Shown here: positions 7,305 to 14,367 of the stretch, in pieces
How positions within the stretch are numbered: position 1 is the stretch's first letter
How the letters are laid out: the number at the start of each line of letters is the position of its first letter
From: Nostoc sp. FACHB-973
Lineage (GTDB): Bacteria > Cyanobacteriota > Cyanobacteriia > Cyanobacteriales > Nostocaceae
DNA: 35,170 nt
Direction: 5' to 3'
Assembly: GCF_014698115.1 (NCBI RefSeq)
Contig: NZ_JACJSJ010000088.1
Location: forward strand, 1-35,170
The notes under the pieces: model-generated
Database searches by the model: none
Seen by the model: only the letters and a program-made list of their open reading frames with translations
Told to the model about the DNA's origin: nothing
Made by a program: the position numbers and the translations under genes

Positions 7305-9221
7305 ATGCACAATTCCGTTGAATTCCAAGACGCTTTTGATGTGATTGTCGTCGGTGCAGGTCACTCCGGTTGCGAAGCAGCTCTCGCCTCTGCCCGCCTC
7401 GGTTGTCGTACCTTGCTATTGACACTCAATTTGGATAAAATCGCTTGGCAACCTTGTAACCCCGCAGTGGGTGGCCCAGCAAAATCCCAGTTGACTCATG
7501 AGGTAGATGCACTCGGCGGGGAAATTGGCAAAATGGCAGACCGCACCTACTTACAAAAGCGTATCCTCAACTCTTCACGAGGACCTGCTGTTTGGGCTTT
7601 ACGCGCCCAAACTGACAAGCGCGAATATGCAGCGGTGATGAAAAATATTGTCGAAAACCAAGAAAACCTGACCATTCGTGAAAGTATGGCAGTAGATTTG
7701 GTGTTGGGCGCTAACGATGAAGTCATTGGCGTGGAAACTTATTTTGGTGTGGCGTTCCAATGCAAAGCCGTCATTTTGACAACTGGCACCTTTTTGGGTG
7801 GGAAAATTTGGGTAGGTAATAAATCGATGGCGGCGGGACGAGCTGGGGAATTTGCCGCTGAGGGATTGACACAAACTCTGAATCGCTTGGGATTTGAAAC
7901 TGGTAGGCTCAAAACTGGAACCCCAGCTAGGGTAGACAAGCGATCGGTGGATTACAGTAAAATGCAAATCCAGCCAGGGGATGAAGATGTCCGCTGGTTT
8001 AGCTTTGACCCAGATGTGTGGGTGGAACGGGAACAAATGCCTTGCTATATTACCCGTACAACCACTGAGACTCATCGCTTGATTCAGGAAAATTTACACC
8101 TATCGCCGGTTTATGGTGGTTGGGTGGAAGCCAAAGGACCGCGTTATTGTCCGAGTATTGAAGATAAGATTGTGCGTTTTGCTGATAAAGAAAGCCATCA
8201 AATCTTTATTGAGCCGGAAGGACGAGATATACCAGAACTTTATATTCAAGGGTTTTCCACAGGGTTGCCAGAAAATTTGCAACTACAAATGTTGCGATCG
8301 CTCCCCGGTTTGGAAAAATGTGTGATGCTGCGTCCGGCTTATGCTGTGGAATATGATTATTTACCTGCAACTCAGTGTTACCCCACACTGATGACCAAGA
8401 AGATTGCGGGGCTGTTTTGCGCTGGGCAGATTAACGGCACCACAGGCTATGAAGAAGCCGCAGCGCAAGGGATTGTGGCGGGAATTAATGCAGCTCGGTT
8501 TGTTCGATCGCAGGAGATGATTGTTTTCCCCCGCGAGCAAAGTTACATTGGGACACTAATGGATGACTTGTGTACCAAAGACCTGCGGGAACCTTACCGA
8601 ATGCTTACTAGTAGGTCAGAGTATCGGTTGATTTTGCGTTCTGACAATGCCGACCAACGCCTGACACCCTTGGGGCGGGAAATTGGTTTAATTGACGATC
8701 GCCGTTGGAATTTATTTACCGAAAAACAAACCCAGATTACCACAGAAAAAGCACGGCTACATAACACGCGCATCAAAGAACATGATGAAATTGGTATAGC
8801 GATCGCATCTCATACCCAACAAGCAATCAAAGGTTCAATTACCTTAAATGACTTACTGCGGCGTCCGGGATTCCATTACGTTGACCTCGACAGATTCGGA
8901 CTGGGAAACCCCAACCTCAACCGCGCCGAGAAAGAAGGCGCAGAAATTGACATCAAGTATTCTGGATATCTCGCTAGACAACAAAATCAAATTGACCAAA
9001 TCGCCCGCCAAGCCCACCGCCAGTTACCTGGGGATTTGGATTACACAAAAATTGATACTCTTTCCAAAGAAGCGCGGGAAAAACTAACTCACGTAAAACC
9101 ACTCACACTCGGTCAAGCGGCGCGTATAGGTGGTGTAAACCCAGCCGACATTAACGCTTTATTATTATATCTGGAATTGCGTAAAACCAAGAGCCAGCCA
9201 GAGTTTCCAGCGTTAATTTAA
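7305..9221 (+). CDS. mnmG: tRNA uridine-5-carboxymethylaminomethyl modification enzyme MnmG (GidA)
   Basis: The FAD-binding partner of MnmE, which together install the carboxymethylaminomethyl group on wobble uridine-34 of certain tRNAs. Visible motifs are the dinucleotide fold VIVVGAGHSGCEAALA near the start, QPCNPAVGGPAKSQL, GTFLGGKIWVG, GPRYCPSIEDKI with the conserved catalytic cysteine, and GQINGTTGYEEAAAQG near the middle of the protein. The C-terminal helical domain that contacts MnmE and tRNA runs to about residue 630. I chose the ATG at 7305 (MHNSVEFQDAFDVIVVG, 638 residues), which matches family length and N-terminus; an ATG at 7299 is equally possible. A longer frame back to TTG 7197 adds unconserved residues. 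mnmE is not in the window. Confidence 0.95.
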   Translation: MHNSVEFQDAFDVIVVGAGHSGCEAALASARLGCRTLLLTLNLDKIAWQPCNPAVGGPAKSQLTHEVDALGGEIGKMADRTYLQKRILNSSRGPAVWALRAQTDKREYAAVMKNIVENQENLTIRESMAVDLVLGANDEVIGVETYFGVAFQCKAVILTTGTFLGGKIWVGNKSMAAGRAGEFAAEGLTQTLNRLGFETGRLKTGTPARVDKRSVDYSKMQIQPGDEDVRWFSFDPDVWVEREQMPCYITRTTTETHRLIQENLHLSPVYGGWVEAKGPRYCPSIEDKIVRFADKESHQIFIEPEGRDIPELYIQGFSTGLPENLQLQMLRSLPGLEKCVMLRPAYAVEYDYLPATQCYPTLMTKKIAGLFCAGQINGTTGYEEAAAQGIVAGINAARFVRSQEMIVFPREQSYIGTLMDDLCTKDLREPYRMLTSRSEYRLILRSDNADQRLTPLGREIGLIDDRRWNLFTEKQTQITTEKARLHNTRIKEHDEIGIAIASHTQQAIKGSITLNDLLRRPGFHYVDLDRFGLGNPNLNRAEKEGAEIDIKYSGYLARQQNQIDQIARQAHRQLPGDLDYTKIDTLSKEAREKLTHVKPLTLGQAARIGGVNPADINALLLYLELRKTKSQPEFPALI

Positions 9222-9268
9222 CAAAAACTTCATAAAGGGCGAGTATAGTAGTAAAGAGGGAGATGGGT

Positions 9269-9400
9269 ATGATAGATGACATAAGTCTTAGTACTGCCAT
9301 CATTAACAATCCCCAGATTGAAGTTCATTTTAATACCACCCCTCAAGAACTCGTCATCATCAGACGGGGGATTGAACATTTGATCGACAATCCTGATTAA
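9269..9400 (+). CDS. Small ORF, 43 codons, unknown function
   Basis: MIDDISLSTAIINNPQIE... to ...IEHLIDNPD. It is preceded by AGAGGGAG about six bases before the ATG, a good ribosome binding site. The composition is protein-like, with two likely short helices. It lies in the spacer between mnmG and the next same-strand gene, so it would be read in the same direction. I do not recognise a family. A second in-frame ATG at 9263 is too close to the purine-rich motif. Confidence 0.4.
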   Translation: MIDDISLSTAIINNPQIEVHFNTTPQELVIIRRGIEHLIDNPD

Positions 9401-9450
9401 AAGGCAGTAGGAGCGGCGTTTCCCTGTCCTAGCAACAACCCAAAACGTCT

Positions 9451-10797
9451 ATGTTACAACAAGCCACCACCCGTCTCATAGTTCCGGAACCATCAGAAGA
9501 CTTAATCGCCAACGAACCTTGGTCGATAGAAATCTATGCTGATGGCCTAATGGATGAACTCTTTGCGGATATCGACTACATCCTCGATGCTAGCGGTAAT
9601 CTGGCTTCTCAAACCTTTAGGCAAAGTAGTCAGAAAAGATCCAGCCAGTCCGTTGACGGGGTTTCTCCAGTTGTAGCAACTGGCATAGGGAACCCACTAC
9701 ACACAGTCGCCATACCGCAGATTATCTTACCAAACACAGCCAATAATCCGGCACAGTCAGTTGCTCAAGCTAACCACAAGCAATTGAGTACTGTTGTGTT
9801 TGACACGGCCACCGTAAAACCAATTAGTAGAAAGCGTCAGAAAAACAGTTCTGCTTTGGGCAAACTGCTGATTGTGGGAACAACATTAGGCGTGGCGATC
9901 GCTAGTATGGTCTACTTGGTACAGTCTGGCGTTATCCATCTTTTAAATACCAAATTGCCCGAATCTGCTCTTGTATTGCCCCAGCCCCAATCACAATTGG
10001 CGACAAAACCAGAAATTGAGGCAGAATTAGTTGACTACATGCTCAGTGCCCTGATAGTTATAGATAAGCAAGGCGTAAAAAATCATCAAAACTACGTCAG
10101 ACCTGGATTTTCCACTCAGGCAAATACTAACCAGATAAGCGTTGCCAACCAGCTACCAACTAATAATTTACCACCACTGCCACCTTTAGCAGCTAACAAT
10201 ACAACACCAATTCCTAATCGTTCAGGAAACGTTGTTGAACGCATTTACGTGCCTGTACCATCGCCGATGCGCTACGCCCTCCCAGCGATTCCTGGCACTC
10301 CCACACTATTACCACAAGTTGCCACTGCATTGCATGGTTCTCAACCTAATGTTGTGAAAACTGCCTTAAATACTGTGCGACAAGCTGCTAAACCCGCCAC
10401 TGTCAACATGTTAGCTGCCGCTGTACGCCCAGACATCAAAGCTGTGGCTACGAAAACTGCACCCATTACCGTGCAACAAACACCCAAGCCTCTACCTGCA
10501 TTACCAGTTGTGCCATTACGTGCTGCACTCGCGCCAGAACCAGAACCAACCATCACCCAGCATCAAGTGTATATGCCAACTGCGATCGCCGAGACTCCCA
10601 GTAGTACCTTAGAAGGACTGCTAGAGTTAGGCAACAAATCTGCCGCTTTGTTTAAAATCGATGGCGTGACTCGCCGCATCAATATGGGTGAAACCATTGG
10701 TTCTAGTGGTTGGACACTTGTAGATGTCAGTAATGGCGAAGCAGTCATTCGCCGTAACGGCGAAGTGCGATCGATTTACGCAGGACAGAAATTGTAA
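9451..10797 (+). CDS. Membrane-anchored protein with GspC/PilP-like C-terminal domain
   Basis: 448 residues. The N-terminal cytoplasmic part (about 1-130) is acidic and then polar. One transmembrane helix follows at about 146-166 (LLIVGTTLGVAIASMVYLVQ). A long Pro/Ala/Thr-rich periplasmic linker (about 170-370) then leads to a compact C-terminal domain (about 385-448). That domain, with LLELGNKSAALFKIDGVTRR, INMGETIGSSGWTLVDVS and EAVIRRNGEVRSIYAGQKL, resembles the homology region of type II secretion GspC and type IV pilus PilP proteins, which bind outer-membrane secretins. The layout (anchor, flexible linker, small beta domain) supports a role in envelope or pilus assembly. This is inference from fold resemblance only. 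It lies 229 bp after mnmG on the same strand. Confidence 0.6.
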   Translation: MLQQATTRLIVPEPSEDLIANEPWSIEIYADGLMDELFADIDYILDASGNLASQTFRQSSQKRSSQSVDGVSPVVATGIGNPLHTVAIPQIILPNTANNPAQSVAQANHKQLSTVVFDTATVKPISRKRQKNSSALGKLLIVGTTLGVAIASMVYLVQSGVIHLLNTKLPESALVLPQPQSQLATKPEIEAELVDYMLSALIVIDKQGVKNHQNYVRPGFSTQANTNQISVANQLPTNNLPPLPPLAANNTTPIPNRSGNVVERIYVPVPSPMRYALPAIPGTPTLLPQVATALHGSQPNVVKTALNTVRQAAKPATVNMLAAAVRPDIKAVATKTAPITVQQTPKPLPALPVVPLRAALAPEPEPTITQHQVYMPTAIAETPSSTLEGLLELGNKSAALFKIDGVTRRINMGETIGSSGWTLVDVSNGEAVIRRNGEVRSIYAGQKL

Positions 10798-11036
10798 TAA
10801 CTTCTAAAAAATAAAGGAGTACAATCTGTTGGAGATTGAGATTCCAAGTGATTGTAATATTCTTCTTCAACTATAGTGCAGCCAACTCATACCAATTGGA
10901 AAAAGCACTGTACAAATTAATCATGGTATGAATTTACGAAAATAAATAAGTCGTTTCACACTTTTATTAATCATTGTTTGATGATAGGGAAAGGATAAAG
11001 CAAGAGACGCGATTTATCGCGTCTGCTGCTGAAAAT

Positions 11037-11171
11037 CAATACGGTTCAGTTAAGCATTTCTTCCTTCTCTTTGCGTCCTTCTCTGACGAGACGCTACGCG
11101 AATGCGTCCTTTGCGGTTCGTTAAAAAAATTGACTTTGACAAAGACTTTTAGCCTTAACTGAACCGTATTG
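11037..11171. mobile_element. 135-bp MITE with perfect terminal inverted repeats and target duplication
   Basis: The ends are perfect 18-bp inverted repeats: CAATACGGTTCAGTTAAG at 11037-11054 and its reverse complement at 11154-11171. The element is flanked on both sides by the 10-bp direct repeat TGCTGAAAAT (11027-11036 and 11172-11181), a clear target-site duplication. It has no transposase. The interior carries a copy of the GAGACGCTACGCGAA-type small dispersed repeat (about 11081-11106). It must have been moved by a transposase encoded elsewhere. Confidence 0.88.
11081..11106. repeat. Small dispersed repeat copy, GAGACGCTACGCGAA type
   Basis: CTCTGACGAGACGCTACGCG and following bases lie inside the 135-bp MITE. 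The same repeat family occurs near 14169-14192 and, on the opposite strand, at 23242-23262 and 34323-34343 inside NRPS genes. Confidence 0.7.
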
Positions 11172-11202
11172 TGCTGAAAATCCAAAATAGTATCACCTAG
11201 AA

Positions 11203-11310
11203 TCAGCCTCTTAGTGGTGGGTTGATTTCAAAATGAATATGATGATCATGACCAACTAAATAGGTACATAGAAGTCGGGTTTCTAAGTCTTCAACCAAAT
11301 CCGCGAGCAT
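11203..11310 (-). CDS. Possible gene fragment, 35 codons, ending HDHHIHFEINPP
   Basis: A short frame directly downstream of the amidase stop, same strand. It reads MLADLVEDLETRLLCTYL followed by VGHDHHIHFEINPPLRG. The His-rich end recalls zinc-ligand segments of peptidoglycan peptidases, but the piece is too short to assign. The frame is also open upstream into the amidase 3' end. It may be a remnant of a once longer gene or a small translated product. Confidence 0.3.
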   Translation of the reverse strand: MLADLVEDLETRLLCTYLVGHDHHIHFEINPPLRG

Positions 11311-11321
11311 TCTGAATTCAG

Positions 11322-12086
11322 TTAATCTTTTTCTATAACTTTGGCATGTCCCGCAAAAACAAAATGTTCATCTCGGTTTCCTTTAGTTTTATCAGGCCAC
11401 TTAACCCAATAATGATTTTCCTCAAAACGGACATCTAAAACTGGATAATTTCCTGGTTCAATATCGAATATAGATTCTTTTGGTAGTTCTGCTCCCTGCT
11501 CTGTAGAAGGCTTGAGAATAGTTTTTGTTGTAATTTCCAAAACGTATTTCTTATCAGATATAGGCTGAATGTCATCTGACTCACCAATTAATCCATGTTT
11601 AATCGCTTCTGCCATTTTTTCGGCATCAAAGCGATCCATATCTACTTTGGCGTCACAAAAGCAGCACTCAATTAAAATAGCTGGCATTTGTGTATTCTTC
11701 AGAACAAAAAAACCTGTATTTTTAACTCCTCTATTATAAAAACCAAGTTTAACAATTTCTTTGAGAACAGATTGAGCAATGCCTTGTGATACATTACTGA
11801 TGGCAAAAATTTCTGTGCCATTGGCTTTAGTGTTGAATTTATTAAAGTGAATCGAAACAAAGACATTAACGTTGTTCGCATTTGCCTTATTAGCTCGTTG
11901 TCTGAGAGAATCCGTGACATCGCTAGCGTTAGTAGGAGTGCAATCAATAGCAGTATGACCTGCTGCTTTGAGTTTTTGGATTAAATGTGTACCAACAGCT
12001 TTAGTTAAAGTATCTTCTTGTTTGATGCCTGTGGCTCCTGTATCGTGAGGAGGGCAATTGTGTCCGATATCAATACCAAATTTCAT
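11322..12086 (-). CDS. N-acetylmuramoyl-L-alanine amidase (Amidase_3)
   Basis: 254 residues. The Amidase_3 catalytic domain covers about 1-170, with zinc ligands H9 (IDIGHN), E24 (KQEDTL) and H80 (VSIHFN) and the catalytic E140 (AILIECCF). It cuts the bond between N-acetylmuramic acid and L-alanine in peptidoglycan. A C-terminal domain of about 75 residues (about 178-254, KYVLEITTKTILKPS... WVKWPDK) looks like a small beta-rich SH3b-like binding module. No signal peptide is present, unlike AmiC-type septal enzymes; this is more like phage-type or lysis amidases, which need another export route. Strong start: AAGGAG about nine bases before the ATG. Confidence 0.88.
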   Translation of the reverse strand: MKFGIDIGHNCPPHDTGATGIKQEDTLTKAVGTHLIQKLKAAGHTAIDCTPTNASDVTDSLRQRANKANANNVNVFVSIHFNKFNTKANGTEIFAISNVSQGIAQSVLKEIVKLGFYNRGVKNTGFFVLKNTQMPAILIECCFCDAKVDMDRFDAEKMAEAIKHGLIGESDDIQPISDKKYVLEITTKTILKPSTEQGAELPKESIFDIEPGNYPVLDVRFEENHYWVKWPDKTKGNRDEHFVFAGHAKVIEKD

Positions 12087-12271
12087 AGAGTTAATCTCCT
12101 TATAGATTTCGAGCTACGAATTATCTCACTACAGTGTATTAATTATTCAGCGAAATGCCATCGCTCTGTCAGTGAGAAAAAGTGAGTAATTACTGTAAAA
12201 ATTTGTAACGTTCAACATCATCATGTTCTGGAAAACAGAAAAAGGCACTCATCAAGAATAATTTGAAACTC

Positions 12272-13669
12272 TTATTCCTCTGCGTCCTCTGTGGTTAGAT
12301 TTTCCGCTACCTCTGGGTCAGTTCTGTAGACATTACTTGAAAATGGGACAATGACTGTAAACGTAGTTCCTACATCGATCGCACTTTTGACAGTAATCTC
12401 GCCGCCGTGCAAATCTACAGCTTTTTTGACGATGGACAACCCTAATCCTAGCCCTGGAATATTGCCGGTATTACTAGCACGATGGAAAAGTTCAAAAATG
12501 TGTTCCATGTCAGCAGCGGGAATACCAATACCAAAATCTTGAATTTGGAATATGGCTCCATCGCTGGTAGTACTAACAGAAAACTTAACTGTGCTGCCAA
12601 TAGGAGAGTATTTTAGAGAATTAGAAAATAAATTATTTAAGATTTGTCGCAGCAGATGAGCATCGAACTTAGCTTTAGTGGATTGGGACTCCCAGCTAAA
12701 AGCGATCGCATGTTGGGAACTATCGCCCTCTTCTAATTCTTTTAACAGGTACTGGCAAAATTCTTCTAAATTCAAGGGTCTTGGATTAAAGCCTAACTTA
12801 CTGATTTCATCCTGACTTAGCACCAATACATCATTTAATAACTGAGTCATATGCATCACAGATTTTTGAATGCGACGGAGGTGGGTATTTTGTCGCTCAT
12901 CACTCCATCGATGGCGATAATGTTCCAGTAATTCCGCAGAAGAATGAATAGCAGCCAAAGGCGTGCGAAATTCATGGGAAGTGGTGGTAAGCAAACGGGA
13001 TTTGAGTTCACTGAGTTGTTTTTCTCTGGTGAGAGCTTGTCGCATCGCCTCTTCTGCCCATTGCAGCTTTGCTTGGGTTCGTTTACTTTCGCTAATGTCC
13101 CGCAATAGCCAGCGTAGACCGACTAACTCACCTTGTTGATTACGCATAGCAGCCACCTTAACCGCAACGATAATCGGCGTTTTCTCATATGGTCGCAGAT
13201 TTATTTCCCACTCTTGGGTTTTCCACTCTGGAATTTCGGGGCGATCGCGCAGATGAGTTAGTTTAAGATGAAAAGGAATCAACTCTTTCTCAACTACAAA
13301 AAACTCCAAAAGATCGCCCATCAGAAAACTTTGGGAAATGTTCAACAGGTCACTAGCAGCCAAATTAGCTTCCTGAATTACTCCTTTTGTATCAGTTACC
13401 AAATAAGCATCTGGTACCTCCTCAAAAAGTTCCTGGTAGCGTTGACGTTGTGCTACCAAGGCTTGTTGAGCATTGGATAATTCTTCATTCTGTTGCTGTA
13501 GGTCTTCATTAGCTGTTTGCAATTCTTCCAAAGCTAAGTAGACTTCGTTGAATATTGCAGCGACGAGTTCAGTATCTTCTTCTGCTTTTTGCTGTTGACT
13601 TTCGTTTTGTAAAATGGCCACGCGCTTACGCATATTCTGTATTTGTGGGGCTAAATCGTCCAAATTCAC
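12272..13669 (-). CDS. Soluble PAS-domain sensor histidine kinase
   Basis: 465 residues with a GTG start, preceded by AGGAG at good spacing. N-terminal coiled coil (about 5-80), one PAS domain (about 78-195, ending LVGLRWLLRDISE, a PAC-type close), HisKA dimerisation region with phospho-acceptor H232 in TTSHEFRTPLAAIH, and an HATPase_c domain with N box near 345-354 (NNLFSNSLKYSP), G1 DFGIGIP and G2 GLGLGLSI. No transmembrane helix, so it senses a cytosolic signal. No response regulator lies next to it. The last residues NLTTEDAEE come from a dispersed Nostoc repeat (about 12272-12300), so the natural C-terminus was probably different. Confidence 0.92.
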   Translation of the reverse strand: MNLDDLAPQIQNMRKRVAILQNESQQQKAEEDTELVAAIFNEVYLALEELQTANEDLQQQNEELSNAQQALVAQRQRYQELFEEVPDAYLVTDTKGVIQEANLAASDLLNISQSFLMGDLLEFFVVEKELIPFHLKLTHLRDRPEIPEWKTQEWEINLRPYEKTPIIVAVKVAAMRNQQGELVGLRWLLRDISESKRTQAKLQWAEEAMRQALTREKQLSELKSRLLTTTSHEFRTPLAAIHSSAELLEHYRHRWSDERQNTHLRRIQKSVMHMTQLLNDVLVLSQDEISKLGFNPRPLNLEEFCQYLLKELEEGDSSQHAIAFSWESQSTKAKFDAHLLRQILNNLFSNSLKYSPIGSTVKFSVSTTSDGAIFQIQDFGIGIPAADMEHIFELFHRASNTGNIPGLGLGLSIVKKAVDLHGGEITVKSAIDVGTTFTVIVPFSSNVYRTDPEVAENLTTEDAEE

Positions 13670-13870
13670 GCTTTTGCTCCTATTGGATATCTAAAGTTGG
13701 GTTTCCTTTCAGATTCCTTACTGGGACGATTTTAGCTTTTGAAATTTATATAGTTATTAATTACAGCAGATTTCAAGAAGTGTGAAGTACACTATTTATG
13801 TCTCAAAGCTAGGCATAGAGTCTATTCTAAGTTAAAATTACCACTCCTTAATTCTCAATTCTATTTAACC

Positions 13871-13966
13871 TCAGTTCGGGATCAGCTGAGACATTGATTA
13901 TATCGTTGGCTGAAACCTCCATTCCTGTGTAGAAATAGCACAGAAAATCGGTTTAACCCGAACTGA
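13871..13966. repeat. Inverted repeat pair TCAGTTCGGG / CCCGAACTGA
   Basis: Two perfect 10-bp inverted copies (13871-13880 and 13957-13966) enclose about 76 bases without a gene. It may be another short non-autonomous element, but no target duplication is obvious. Confidence 0.4.
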
Positions 13967-14034
13967 CGTTCATTTACCTGAAATACGCTGTATATGTTTT
14001 TTATAGCGTTTCCCCACAAGCGTGAAGTACACCT

Positions 14035-14259
14035 GTAGGGGCACGGCAGTGCCCATAAGTGTCAACTTAACGTGAAATGGGCGGTTAGAAACCTTGGCTA
14101 CACGAGGCTTTACCCACCGACCTGGGTTTCAAATCCTTAATTTGACCTTAGTCCGCACCAGGCAACTTCTCTGCGAGACGCTACGCGAACGCCTGTGTAG
14201 CCGCGAATTCTATTCGCCAAGGCTTAAGTTGACACCAATGGGCACTGCCATGCCCCTAC
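14035..14259. repeat. Nested palindromic element: hairpin repeat split by a MITE-like insert
   Basis: The outer arms of about 22 bp (14035-14056 GTAGGGGCACGGCAGTGCCC plus AT, and 14238-14259) are inverted with one mismatch and match a common Nostoc hairpin repeat. Inside them lies a second element bounded by perfect 12-bp inverted repeats GTGTCAACTTAA (14059-14070) and TTAAGTTGACAC (14224-14235). The interior includes a GAGACGCTACGCGAA small dispersed repeat at 14169-14192. The rest of the gap between histidine kinase and ABC transporter holds no gene I can support. Confidence 0.7.
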
Positions 14260-14367
14260 ACCTTGCCATTATGATGTTGTACTGCATCTACATGGGAACC
14301 GCCATAGCTTATTAGGAACTATCACCAAAATCGGAGTGTAGGAAAACTTAAAAAGTAGAGGTAGCCG

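Noticed and set aside
7599..8776. Minus-strand and off-frame ORFs across mnmG
   Set aside because: They overlap a certain, strongly conserved gene and show no protein motif.
10974..11162. A 62-codon plus-strand ORF
   Set aside because: Most of it is the interior of the 135-bp MITE, and the remainder has no recognisable protein features.
14090..14180. A GGGTTTCAAATCC string resembling a tRNA T-arm
   Set aside because: No acceptor, D or anticodon stems can be paired around it, and it lies inside a MITE-like nested repeat.
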